Assembly: GCA_006535965.1 (NCBI GenBank)
Contig: QEAR01000035.1
Coordinates: 5,694-69,693, forward strand
Reading direction: 5' to 3'
Length of the DNA stretch: 64,000 bases
Source of the DNA: Spizellomyces sp. 'palustris'
Taxonomy: Eukaryota > Chytridiomycota > Chytridiomycetes > Spizellomycetales > Spizellomycetaceae
Shown: piece after piece, positions 35,365 through 46,827 of the stretch
Numbering within the stretch: position 1 is the stretch's first letter
How the letters are laid out: each line of letters starts with the position of its first letter
The notes under the pieces: generated by a model
Database searches by the model: none
Told to the model about the DNA's origin: nothing
What the model saw: the letters and a program-made list of their open reading frames with translations, nothing else
Made by a program: the position numbers and the translations under genes

Positions 35365-38300
35365 ATGTCCAAGCGCTTTCAGAACCTCAGCAAATATAGG
35401 AATTCAGTCTTGTCAGCAGCAAAGCGTGAGGTTTGATTTCTGTTTATTAGTTGCTCGTATAAGCTTGAGATCGCATTTTGATAGTTTGTCCCGAACACAC
35501 CGTTCTATAGGAGTGGAGGTCGTTACCGAGCGGCTATATAAACACCTCAGGCGACTCCACCCCGGTTCATGCCAGCGCTAATCTCATTGCATTTCGCTCG
35601 GGACCCTCTGGCACCGCGGTCGGTGTTCTTCCTCTGAAACATGCTGGAAAGATCGCGGCTGGGGCACCCACTGTGCAAGCAGGCTCTGGGATGATATCTG
35701 AAGTTCAATTTAGTCCATGGGACACGCGGAGAGACACTGATGTCCTAGCAACGGCGGGAGATGATGGTACTGTTAAATTCTGGGATGTTCCCAGAACCGG
35801 ATTGACCGACAATTTGTCGAGTCCAACATTTATGCGAAGCTGCCATGAGCGACGCGTTGAAAATATGCTCTTCCACCCCACATCCGAAGAGCTGTTTACA
35901 ACTTCTGGGCTTGGAGAGATCAAAATCTGGGACGTGAGGGCGGAAGAGGCATCTTACACCATGGTTGCAGGAGATTTTGTTCAATCGATTAGCTGGAAAG
36001 ACGATGGTTCCCTCCTTGCGAGCGCGAGTAAAGATAATATCCTGCGTGTGTTCGATCCGCGTGCTGCAGAAACGGCTATAATGTCGGGTCAAGCCCATAC
36101 CGGGGTAAAGCCAACAAAAGTGATCTGGTTGGGCAGCTCTGATTTGATTTTGACCACTGGATTTTCCCAACGAAGAGATCGAGGTTGTTTTTGGATCATT
36201 ATTTTTGATTGCAAAGGTTACTCATATCATCGTATACATACGTTTAGAATTTGCTATATGGGACGCACGCAACCTGTCGTCTTCACTGTCTTTGCACAAA
36301 ATTGACACGTCGCCGGGCATCCTTACTTCTCTGTATGATGGCGATACTGGTATGCTATTCCTTGCGGGCAAGGGGGATACCAGCATACGCTGGTGGGAAA
36401 TCAAAACGGACGATCTATCGTCCCCGGTGTCTCCCGGTGCCCTTCCGTACAACTCAAACACAGTGTATACCGCTGCGACTCTTGTGCCCAAACGAGCTCT
36501 GAACGTCATGGAATGTGAAGTGAATCGTATTTTGACCCTTGCTTCAGACGGCAGCGCCATTATTCCTATTTCTGTGACAGTGCCAAGGAAATCGCATATT
36601 GAATTCCATTCGGATATCTTCCCAGATACCAAATCCACTTCTCCCCCTCTGACGGCTTCCGAATGGTTGAGTGGTGAAACGAAACTTCCGGACCTTGTTA
36701 GTTTGGATCCAAAGAAAGTTCCGCCCGTTGACAAAATACCAGTTGTTGCATCTGCCCCACTCGCTGCCCCACTCGCAGCCCCCTCCGTCTCGACGCCAAA
36801 AATGGCCATCGGGGAACCTTCTGCCAAGGATTTGCAATCAGTGTGTATCAAATAAGCAAAAACTATTTGCCACCCTCACGCTAATCTTAAATTAGGCCAC
36901 GCCATCTCTGTCTCAAAGCACTGCCACTCCTGAACCTCAGCCTAAGTTTGTTGTTCCAAAACAGTCAGCGTACCGCTTCATGACCGGTAAATGTCAGCCT
37001 AAATACGAAGATTTGAGGGGATTAAGCACCAATCTGACTGGGGAGAGCTCTGCATTGGAGGTACGTGTGAAAGGAGTCGTTTAGCGAAAGTCAGTTTTCT
37101 GAGTTATATGATAAAGGCACACGAGAAACTTTTGGCATTTCCAATGGCGGGTCCTGGTGGGAGGGTTGGCATTTGGCCTACTAATAAAACTGGCCGACTA
37201 CCGTACAAGATTCCCGCCATAATATGTGGAGCCGACTTACTGGATTTCAAGTGGAATCCGTTTGATAAAAATTGTCTTGCGACAGGTTGGTGTTTGGCAT
37301 GCTAACGCGTAGTCGACATGAGTCGCTTACAATTTGCGATCAGCTACTGATGACGGGAAAGTGCGCATTTGGACCGTGGCTGAAGATGGTATCGCAGATG
37401 ATACTATGGAACCGTCGCTCCATTTTACAGGTATGGTGGTGGATTGCATTCTTTGATATCTGCCATAATTACTGATAGAGATTGCAAAGCCCACACAAAT
37501 AGAACCAGTCTCCTCCTTTTCCACCCCACTGTCTCGAATCTCTTGTTGACAGCCTCTCCAGAACAAGGATCACCATCCGTGAAAATTTGGAACTTGAAAA
37601 CTCAAAAGGAGATTGTAACAATACTGCATCCAGATGTGGTCCTTGGTTGTGCTTTCACATTAGATGGACAGAAAGTGGCTACTGTGTGTCGAGATAAGCT
37701 TATACGTGTATTTGACGCCCGGAGCGGGAAGGAGCTGCAGGTCTGTGGTCGTTGTATTTAATGTGTTTGACATTTTTTTTTGAGTAGTGATATGTTTTCA
37801 GAGTGGACCCAGTCACGAGGGAGTCAAAGGGTGTAGAGTGCTTTGGTTGGGTTCTACTGGTAGACTATTGACCGTCGGATTCGGCAAGTCCGTGTTTCTT
37901 TTGGTTCTGCATACGTGAGTAATACTGTGCTATGGCTCATCATCGTCATTCATAGAGCCAGCCAACGCGAAATCAACATATACGAGGAACAGAACTTGTC
38001 ATCTCCACTCCATTCCATTGCCGTTGATACCTCACCCTCGCTCCTCCTCCCCATATATGATGAAGACATCTCAGTGCTTTATTTAACGGGACGGGTGCGT
38101 GTTGCTGGGTCTTGACATGGGTGTATTTTTCGCAAGTCTCTAAGCGGGGAATTCACTCTCAGGGAGAATCCTACACGCTTATTTATGAAATAACGGAAAA
38201 TGGTCCAATGTTTTTGACGAGGTTTGACTCGCCCGGCACGCAGCAAGGTCTGTCCTTCCTGCCGAAGCGATCGTGCGACGTGCGGGAGATCGAAGGTGCG

Positions 38301-38989
38301 AAGCATTGTCGTATGTAAATCCTGGGTGGATGGTTGACGCAGTACCGAACAGTTGCCAACGGATATCGCATCACGCAGTCCGCTATTGAAACAATATCGT
38401 TCACGGTACCGCGGCTCAAGGTAAGAACAAATCCCACGACTTTCGTTGTACGTATTGATGCAAAATGTGATTACAGAAGGAGTATTTCCAAGACGACATT
38501 TACGTTCCGACTCGGGATGTGGAGAAACAAATGTTGGACATTGACGAATGGCTCCAGGGAGAAATAGCAATTCCTGACTTTATTAATCTGGCGCCATCCG
38601 ATATGATTCCATGTAAGGTTTCTTTGGGGTAGCATGTGAGAGAAACAGTACTAATGCAAGTTTCCCCAGTATCCCAGGCGCCCGTTGAAGTCAAAGTCGA
38701 GCGACGCGCACAGGTGTTGGAGCAGGAGCAATCTGAATCCGAGAAGGCGGCAGCTGTAAGGACCTGTCCAGTTTCATTCCTTATTTTGCTGCATTCATGT
38801 TAACTACTTTTCCCGCTCACAGAGCATGCAACAAATGTTCGAGCGAGCGCGGGTGGATGCTGAAGAAGAAAAGCTACCCCAGGATGAGATGGAAGGAGTG
38901 GATGATGATGAGTGGGTAAGTCAAGCATAGCTTGTTACATGGGGGATTGACATTTTGTCACTGATGATGTTTCTGGTCAGGACGATTAA
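35365..38989 (+). CDS. Coronin-7 (tandem beta-propeller coronin)
   Basis: This protein of about 900 residues has two coronin modules in one chain, the coronin-7/POD-1 architecture. In animals it works at the Golgi and with F-actin. Exon 1 (35365-35430) opens with the short basic signature (KYRNSVLSAAKRE) and joins exon 2 at 35511. First propeller: ATAGDDGTVKFWDVP, EIKIWDVRAEEASY, SASKDNILRVFDPRA, then EFAIWDARNLSSSL. After a Pro/Ala linker, a second signature (FVVPKQSAYRFMTGK) leads to the second propeller: ATDDGKVRIWTVAEDG, SVKIWNLKTQKEI, RDKLIRVFDARSGKEL. The gene ends with a coiled segment and an acidic tail with a Trp (GVDDDEWDD), the feature that contacts Arp2/3 in coronin-7. At least ten short introns are present; mid-gene boundaries were inferred from consensus and phase. 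Confidence 0.9.
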
Positions 38990-40465
38990 TGTACCTTAAA
39001 GTAGACCATAAACGAAAATTTAGTAGATGTTAGACCTTGGTTCTCTAGTAATAAGAAACCATATATTGGTCGGTGAGATGCTTACAAGATGGGTGGGACG
39101 TTCAGCCTATCAGCCGACTTGTTTTCGTCCGAAAGGTCTCCTTGCCTCTATCCATCCTCCTGTGAGCACTAGCTCCGTGAAGTTTGGCAAACTCGGGACC
39201 CTTTGCCGGGATTTTGTCCCATTATGAGGAATGCTTTTTGCGGGCAATGTTGCCTGCATTGAGGAGCATAGCTCGTTTTGTCTGAGGGCGAAGGGGTGAG
39301 AGTACTCGGTATACGGTCTTGGGTTCCTTCGCGAACGATCCCAACGAGTTGGCTGACGGCGTCTCCATCCAAGGAGACTAATCTGTCTCTCGCCATGAGA
39401 AGTCACCATGCGCCCGCTGGATTTAAGACTCTGCCGTTTGTATTCTGTCTGGCATATTCCGCCTGACAAATGAAGGCCTTTACAAGTAAGAATGGGCTTG
39501 GTTACGTGTCTGATGTGGTGCCTTCATAAACAGGGCCGTCACCCAGAAAAAAACTTGTCCCCATTTGACAAAAGTTCTGCAATTAGAGGTGTCCTCATCT
39601 GATTCTATATCATCCTGCGCATGCGCATTCCTTCAATAATGCTTGAAAATGGCACATTTAAGATGGAAGGCGAATAACGCGGCGGATGGAAACAAGTCTT
39701 CACACTCCCTCCTTCGCACGACGTTATCACGTCCTTGATGTCCGACGGTATGCAGCCAAGTTACATCCACTCACGAAGAATAATGTGAGCGCCGATCAAA
39801 TCGCCCTCCCAATCATCTGAAAGGACACAAGTACTACCATCCCGCTGATCCCGGGCGGGACCGAAACCGCTTGCCAGATGTTGCGGATATCAAAGGGCCA
39901 TATGGTTACCAGGGGTGTTGCAGCTGCTTTGAGGCCGCGCGATCTACTTGAAAAGCCTCGCGATAAGGCGATCTAAGCCAGGGCCATGCCGCTAAACACA
40001 ATTCCTATAATAAAAACCGCGTTACCAAGAATACGCTTTTTCCAACCTACGGGGCTTTCCGTTCCATTCTCCAAACAACGGCAGGTAAAGTGCTTTCTGG
40101 GAGCACGTTTTGATGCGTAAACGGCCCAATTTCAAACGTGCTGAAAGTGCGCTAGTTGCATGCCCGTATTGGTCAAAACTATCAAATTTAGTTTCTTCTG
40201 ACTCTGGTTGCTATTCCTCGTCGTATGACCGTTACTCACACTCATTCTAAGCACATGTTAATCTGTGGAGGGGGTGTTCAAATATTGTGGAGTTAAAGAC
40301 AAAAGGATATTTTTTATACGTCATTCGTATTTGTCATGTCAACCAGCCCGCACGTCCGCATAAAGACCTAAGCAGCTTTGTCTTGTCCCCGATAGCTACG
40401 CTTGCCCTTCTTCCTGTATCTGAAAGACGTTCGCACTTACAATTAACGCTTTGAATTAAATCAAC
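38990..40465. other. Intergenic gap of about 1.5 kb, no gene
   Basis: Open frames of up to 119 residues (39110-39469, minus) have no recognised domain and are not called. The part just upstream of the SDR start is CT-rich and AT-rich, as expected of a promoter. Nothing else is supported. Confidence 0.5.
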
Positions 40466-41550
40466 ATGCCCGCTGGCATCGCCAAGCCGTCTATCAAGCT
40501 GGCCGGAAAGATTGCCCTGGTCACCGGTAAATTAAAGCACACCTGTTGTCAATTGTATTTCCTTGGACTCATAATTTGGATGTCATTAGGTGGATCAAGG
40601 GGCATTGGAGCAGTTATATGCCAAGAGCTGGCTGCCTGCGGTGCTTCGGTTGCCGTCAATTATATTGGAAGCAAGCCCAATGCTCTCAAGGTCGCTGAGA
40701 GTATCACAAAGGTTAAAACATGATGTCCATCGCATTACAACCTCACATATTTGCTAATTTTGCGTGACTGCAAGGGGGGGCGTAAGGCCATTACTGTCCA
40801 GGGCAATGTAGGTAATCCCGCCGATGCCAAGCGGATTGTGGAAGAGACAGTTCAGCAGCTGGGCCGTTTGGATATTGTAGTCAACAAGTGCGTTTGCAGC
40901 CGAGTCATGACTAACATGGCATCCTTGATCCTAACGCTGGTCGACGTAGCGCTGGAATTTACGAGGGCAAGGATTTTGAAAAAGTTACCTTGGAAGAGTA
41001 CAATCGGATCCTGGATGTCAATTTGAAGGTAATCCGAGATAACATTTGAAAAAATGGCAAAGGATACTGAAAGTTGATTATCATTTGCAGGGTCCATTTT
41101 TTTTAACGCAAGCAGCTGTTCCCCACCTCGGTCCTGATTCATCCGTTATCAACGTTTCGACATGCTTGACCAAGCTTCCTGTTGCAAATGTGGCCACTTA
41201 CATTACGTCCAAAGGCGGTGTTGAAGCTCTCACTCGGGCACTGGCCGTCGAACTTGCACCAAAAGGTATCCGAGTCAACACCGTTTCTCCTGGAACCACG
41301 GACACGGATATGCTACGGTCGAATCCGGAGGAATTATTGAAGACATGGGAGGTTGGTGTCTTTGTTTGTATTCATCAACGACTGTGAATCTTACGGGCTC
41401 GGTTACTTTTGTAAGGAACAATCCCCGTTCAAGCGGTTAGGAAAACCGGAAGATGTGGCAGCTGCGGTTGTTTTTCTTGCCAGCCCTCAGTCTGCGTGGT
41501 TCACCGGACAAAACTTGCATGCAACAGGCGGTATCTCGTTTGCTCTTTGA
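40466..41550 (+). CDS. Short-chain dehydrogenase/reductase
   Basis: This classical SDR of about 260 residues, spliced over five or six exons, is an NAD(P)-dependent oxidoreductase. Visible in order are the nucleotide site TGGSRGIG (split by an intron after TG), NNAG-type sequence near the next exon, [11 protein letters not shown] containing the catalytic Ser, YITSK (catalytic Tyr and Lys), then [17 protein letters not shown] and [16 protein letters not shown]. The terminal block [11 protein letters not shown] matches the 'G..l.vdGG' end of the family. It resembles fungal 3-oxoacyl-ACP-reductase-like or glucose/alcohol SDRs; the substrate cannot be told. It stands alone, with no co-directed pathway partner. 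Confidence 0.85.
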
Positions 41551-41930
41551 AAAGGGATTACTTGGCCTCTCGCATATCTGCTGTATATTTCATGACGAGA
41601 AAGTACATATTTTGCAGAGTAGCTGGAATATATACACATTTATGAGATTTCCGTCTCCGTCAACAACTCTCTGGGGTTTCTCGGCATGCTAGAGAGCTGT
41701 GAAGAGCGAAAGCTAAACTCGTTAGGCATTCGCCAAAAGTTGATGACCAATGTGGAACCAGGATAGAATCAGAGTAAATGCATTATATCCTGCAACTGGC
41801 GATGCTCCGCTCAACCCAACTAGATCTTTTCACACCATTTACCTTTGGCTTTTCCCTAGTCCAGGTGAATTTTAACGGGCAGGTATTTGATGCTTATGCT
41901 TGTAAATGGGCATGAGACCGATCATTTGCC
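41551..41930. other. Intergenic gap, no gene
   Basis: Promoter-length gap upstream of the nuclease fusion gene. No motif is supported. Confidence 0.5.
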
Positions 41931-44683
41931 ATGAGCACCTTTGACGGGCGAGTCCGTGAGGTGAGCACATGCCATATGCCGACCTCACCTGAACCCAGAC
42001 AAACCCTATCCAGTATCCCACGATTTTGATAGACAAGTACCGGTCCAACCAGGGCGATATTCGAATAGTCCTACTGTCGCACTGCCACACTGGTACTCTA
42101 TAAACTGTTGCTTGTGGCAGGTTTCATATCCTTGTGCCAACGTTTACCTTCTTCCAGATCATTTGTCTGGCTTTGATAACTTGGCGTTCAATGTCCCTCT
42201 CTACTGTTCAGAGGAGACGGCCGCGATTTTGGGGAACCTGGGCCAGGGGAAATATGAGCATTTGAAAAGATGGCTGGTAGGTTTTCACTTTAAGGATATC
42301 TTTGTAGCAGGAGCCAAGTTTTTCATACTGGGCTTCTACCAGAGGCCGCTACCTATGGCGGAGACGACTCAGAGTACGTGCCTGGGCATTAGTGAAGTTT
42401 ACACTGCTGGTCAAAGTCTTATGGAATGCAGTCTATATTGGCCACAACCAGACGATCACTCTCACACTCTTCCCCGCCAACCATTGTCCGGGCTCAACAA
42501 TGTAAGGGGTTCCTCCTGTCCATCCGAAGCTTGGCCTCTAATATCTCTACAGGTTTCTGATCGAAGGCCCCAATGGCAATGTCTTATACACTGGTGATCT
42601 GCGCGCGGAGACGTGGTTTCTAGAGGGCATCAAAGAATACAGGCAAAAAGGGAAGATTCCACAACTGGAGTCTGTATATCTGGATACTACATTTTGCGAC
42701 ACTGGATACGAAACCTTTCCAAGCAAGCAGGAATCAGTGGAGGCTATTGTTGACATTATCAGGTCGTATCCGCCTACTACGAACTTCAAGATTGGTCTCA
42801 ACATTTTGGGGTGAGTGATGCGGAGTGTCGCCTCTCTCCGAGCACCCAAAGTAAAATTGATAACCATAGGGCCGAAACTATTTGGGCAGCCGTGTTCCAA
42901 GTCTTCCAAACCAAAGTTTATATCTCGCTCCCCCGATATGCCATCTATGCTGGCCTCCCGTCAGTGCTAGAATACATTACGGATGACCCGCTTTCCACCC
43001 GGTTCCATGCATGCGACAATTGTGCTCAGTGTGTAAAGTGGAGGGCGGAGAAAAACATTGTATTCATTCGCCCTTCAGCGATGTGGTTTAAGAGCAGGAC
43101 GACCGAGGTGACAGTTAAGGGTGGAGAGAGATTTTGGGTGCGTTTGCATCATCTCTGACATGAACATCCTGGTTGTCGGCTAATCTTCTCGTAATAGAAT
43201 GTCCTGTACGCAACTCACTCATCTCTTAGCGAACTCCAATCCCTTATATCCATCCTTCGCCCCCGCAAGATATTCCCCTGCGTGCTAACCAAGGAACACG
43301 CGGCATGTAAAACAGCGAAAGGTTTCTTTACGCATCTAGTGTCGAATGAGGACGAAGGTGGCTCGTACGTAACTGGCAATTGGAGTAGGTTGCTGCAGAC
43401 AGATTCGCAGGAAACAGAGATTGTGAGCTGTGGGGAAGAAGAGATGACCGAAGGTGGTTCACCCATGATGCAAATGACGAAACCGCTTCGCGGTCGAGCT
43501 GGCCTTGGCGTATCTGACGTTGTGCCGCCACTTTATGTTATTTCCGACGATCCGAAGCGATCTGTCGCCGTTAACTCCGTCGACCTGATTTCGGATTTTG
43601 TCGCCCAACTGTGCACAGTGCTGACTGCAAGCTCCAAACTGCAAGTTCCACCCTTTGTCCAGTTGCGCTCGAAAGGAGATGATACATTAAAATTCTACAC
43701 TCAAGTGCTTCTGAAAGTACCATCCGAGGACCGTGCACGATTGTTGATCAACGTGTCCGATCCGGAGGTCTTGGCGGAATCGGCGGACTTTTGCAAGGAA
43801 ACGGGAGCAGGCGGTCTGCACTTGTCTGGGACCGTTCTGAAGACATGTCAGTCATTGGATGGTCTGCCTTTCACAGACCTAGTCATTGGTGCATCCTGCC
43901 ATGACACGGCCGATCTTAAACGCGCAGCCCAACTTGGTGTGCGCTTTGTGGTACTTTCTCCAGTGCTGCCATCGTCGACGTGTCCGTCCTCAAGGACTTT
44001 GGGCTGGGACAGATTTGCTCAGATAATCACAGAGGCAGAGACGAGTGGTTTGCCAGTATATGCTTTGGGAGGTGTGAGCATCAAGGATCTGGATAGGGCA
44101 TATCAAGCTGGAGGAGTCGGAATTGCCGCCATCAAGGCGTTCTGGCATGATTTGCAGTTTGAGTGAGTGAAAGAATAGAGCTGACCTATCGAATTCAGCT
44201 TTCAAGCCGCTCATAAGCTCCGATAGGTCCCCGCTGGGCACAACTCACACTTTAGAACGAATAGCAGGATCTCCGACATCTCCCATACCCGCTTCTCCGC
44301 CAACTTCTGAACAAGTAACCAAAATCAACTCTCCATTCATCGACAAGACGTCGCACACCTCACAAGAGCATTCACTGAATCCCATCGCGGTACTCCCATC
44401 AACACCGCCACGAAATGCTACAACACCCTTGAATCTATCGTCCCAATCCAAACCCCCATCACCCATCATCATCTCGTCCCCCCCAAAACCACATAGCGAC
44501 TCATCTGAGAGTCAATCTTGCTCAAACTCGTCCGTGTGTTGGATACCCGCTCGCAAAAGGCGGAGAGCGGAGGGGATCCGAAGGACAGTGACCAGTGTGA
44601 TTGTCATCGAGGATGAGTGCAACGCGACTCTACATAGTGTCAAAAGAGTAAGAAGCTGGTGCGAGGTTATAGATTTGACATAA
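41931..44683 (+). CDS. SNM1/Artemis-type nuclease fused to a TenI/ThiE-like barrel and a SIM-like tail
   Basis: Eight exons (41931-41960, 42014-42092, 42158-42373, 42432-42501, 42553-42810, 42870-43137, 43198-44162, 44218-44683), all in phase, give 783 residues. Part 1 (1 to about 340) is a metallo-beta-lactamase/beta-CASP nuclease of the Artemis/SNM1C type: HCHTDH at 33-38, NHCPGS at 125-130, TGD at 145-147, LDTTFCD at 175-181. Part 2 (about 417-629) is a TIM-barrel TenI/ThiE-like domain: PPFVQLRSKG, GAGGLHLSG, VIGASCHDTADLKRAAQLG, FVVLSPVLPSS, LPVYALGGVS, GIAAIKAFW. This pattern is closest to the domain fused to MutT in many gamma-proteobacteria. Exon 7 spans both parts without a stop. Part 3 is a Ser/Pro-rich tail ending VIVIEDE and EVIDLT, both like SUMO-interaction motifs. 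The last intron (44163-44217) is the least certain step; without it the protein ends at 44166. Confidence 0.85.
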
Positions 44684-44812
44684 TGACAGTAGGGGATTAA
44701 TAATGCGGCAGATGCAGAATTAGACAAATATAGGACAAATGTAGAACACTCATGTTTTATATAGACCTCTACTAGCAGCGTCCGCTAAAAATCAACCTGC
44801 ACAAAAAGCCGC
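44684..44812. other. Convergent 3' gap
   Basis: Short AT-rich gap between the convergent nuclease and BCAT genes. Nothing else is seen. Confidence 0.5.
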
Positions 44813-46126
44813 CTACACGACGACGGACCAAGGATGCTCAATTTCCCCGTATTGTATCCCCATAATAGTGTCCGCGATCCTCTTTGTCAAGGGTCCAGCT
44901 TGGCTACTTTTATCGCTTGGGTCCAGTGGGATATCCAAGTCTTCGCCCTCGAATCTGATTTTCTTGATAGGGGAAACAATGGCTGCTGTACCGGATCCAA
45001 ACATTTCGTGGACACGACCTTCTTGAATGGCTTTTCTGACATCGTACATTGATATGGACTGCTCCGTCACCTTGAACTCGTTCCAAGAGCGGGCTAGGCC
45101 CATGATGGAGTCTCTTGTAACTCCGGGGAGGATAGTGCCGTCGAGCGGTGGTGTGACGAGTTCTCTTTCACCTTGTGCGTTCGTCCAGTACATAAAAAAG
45201 TTCATGGTGCCCACTAGTTTATGATCATGTTAGATGAATCATGAAAACAACAAGCAAAACACCCTATCGTACCCTCGGTAATGTGTTGTTTTTCACCAAA
45301 TAGCCACAAGTTTTGTTGATATCCCTCTTTTGCCACTTCGATCTGAGGCTTGATACCTGGAGCATAATTTGCACCAATCTTTGCATCCCCTGTCCCCCCA
45401 GGCCATGCCCTTGTGTACTGCTGCGTAGCATACAAAGATACGGCGTTAAAGCCAGTTTTGTAGTAAGGACCGACAGGGGATGCAATGACAAAGAGAAGGG
45501 CACGATTGGATGGACCGACGCCAAGAGACTCTTGGGTTGCGATACATGTTGGACGGAGATACAAAGAATACCCGCGCTCGGTTGGGATCCACTTTTGGTC
45601 AACCTTGAGAAGCTCTTTGATGCATTCAAGGAATTGATCAGAGTCGAATGTGGGAAGAGTGAGACGCTCACATGAAGTGATGAGACGCTTCATGTTAAGA
45701 TTCGGTCTAAACAGTCGGATATTGCCCTTCTTGTCCTTATATCTGTCATAGGGAACCATTGTGAGCAAGAGCAACTTTTGCGGGGTGTCAAGAAGATACT
45801 ACTACGCACGCCTTCAATCCCTCGAAACATTCAAGCGCATAGTGGAATACGACGGCGGAAGGGTCCAGACATATCTTTCCGTATGGCTTAATGTTTGGTG
45901 CTTTCCAGCCGACTGCAGCTTCCCATTCCACGGTCAGCATGTGATCGGTAAACGTTTGACCAAAGACCAGCTGGTTGTTTGGTAGCTGCTCTTTTGGGGA
46001 TTGCGTAATGGACTTGACAAGACGAGACACTGCGAGCGGCGCTTGTGTTGAGGTTGACGACCATCTTGTCGCTGAGGCAGTGAAAGGCCGCTGAAGGAAG
46101 GTGGAGGTCAGGCGTTTTATCAACAT
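44813..46126 (-). CDS. BAT1: Mitochondrial branched-chain amino-acid aminotransferase
   Basis: This PLP enzyme interconverts Leu, Ile and Val with their 2-oxo acids. It opens with a Ser/Thr/Arg-rich mitochondrial presequence (MLIKRLTSTFLQRPFTASA). Three exons show the class IV fold in order: VFHYALECFEGLKAY, IRLFRPNLNMKRLITSCERL, LYLRPTCIATQESLGV, the lysine region GANYAPGIKPQ (the PLP-binding Lys is expected in the 'KxGGNYA' block, here GDAKIGANYA), then LDGTILPGVTRDSIM, the signature of PLP-phosphate binding, and HEMFGSGTAAIVSPI. Length is about 400, normal for BCAT. Introns lie at about 45205-45270 and 45755-45810. It is convergent with the nuclease fusion gene and divergent from a Cys/Met enzyme. 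Confidence 0.92.
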
Positions 46127-46827
46127 GCTTTCCTAGTCCGGTATCGAATGGCGAGGCGTTCCTGGGGATGTTGCGGGGATGGAAACGCCTTAAAATAAAA
46201 TTAAAAAAGAAAAAAACAACAATCGCAACGAACGATTCCTCCAAACTGCCCAACCGTGGGACTCGTGCGTGGGAAACTTGTTGTGGGGTAAGTGAGTCAC
46301 CACAGTCACATGAATCATCAACTCAGAAGTGGCTTATGGATTATCTAATCCGATGGCAACGGGCGCGTTTGACGAGTTGCGTTCGACTGCAAGTGTGATC
46401 GCCGTTTTACGTTCGCCATGCCCATTGTTAGATGGGGTTTTGATGATGATGACGGTAGCAAGCCTGTTATGTTTTCCCCGTACCGATAATACGGCAAATC
46501 ATTTTATATATTGTAATTGTCAGTTGCGAAGCAGGTGAGATTCACAGCATCGAAAGAGATGCCGCATATTTCAAAGAATCCACTCTGATATTGTGAATCT
46601 TTTGCAATACATTGACGGATGCTCGTCTCAACTTTTGAACAAATGCGTTTATTGTCGGTTGTGATGACCGATCGCGTCTCATAAGCCACGCCACAACTGA
46701 CGCGAGCAGATGGCTTAACCCCATTTTGCCAATGCCGTCCCATTTTGAGCACTTAAAAGCAACCTTTTGATCCTTCTTTCCTGTGCTCTTCACTTGTACG
46801 ATTTCACTCCAAAGGACAGCAAACAGA
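46127..46827. other. Divergent promoter gap, no gene
   Basis: Lies between BCAT and the Cys/Met-metabolism enzyme, two amino-acid genes that read away from each other. Short open frames only. No regulatory site is supported beyond the layout. Confidence 0.5.

Noticed and set aside
39110-39469. 119-residue minus-strand frame downstream of coronin-7
   Set aside because: No recognisable domain, overlaps other open frames and lacks any supporting splice or homology signal.
42277-42310. Intron in the nuclease at GTAGGT...GTAGCAG
   Set aside because: Reading straight through keeps the frame and gives family-like sequence leading to RPLPMAETTQ, whereas splicing here breaks the match.
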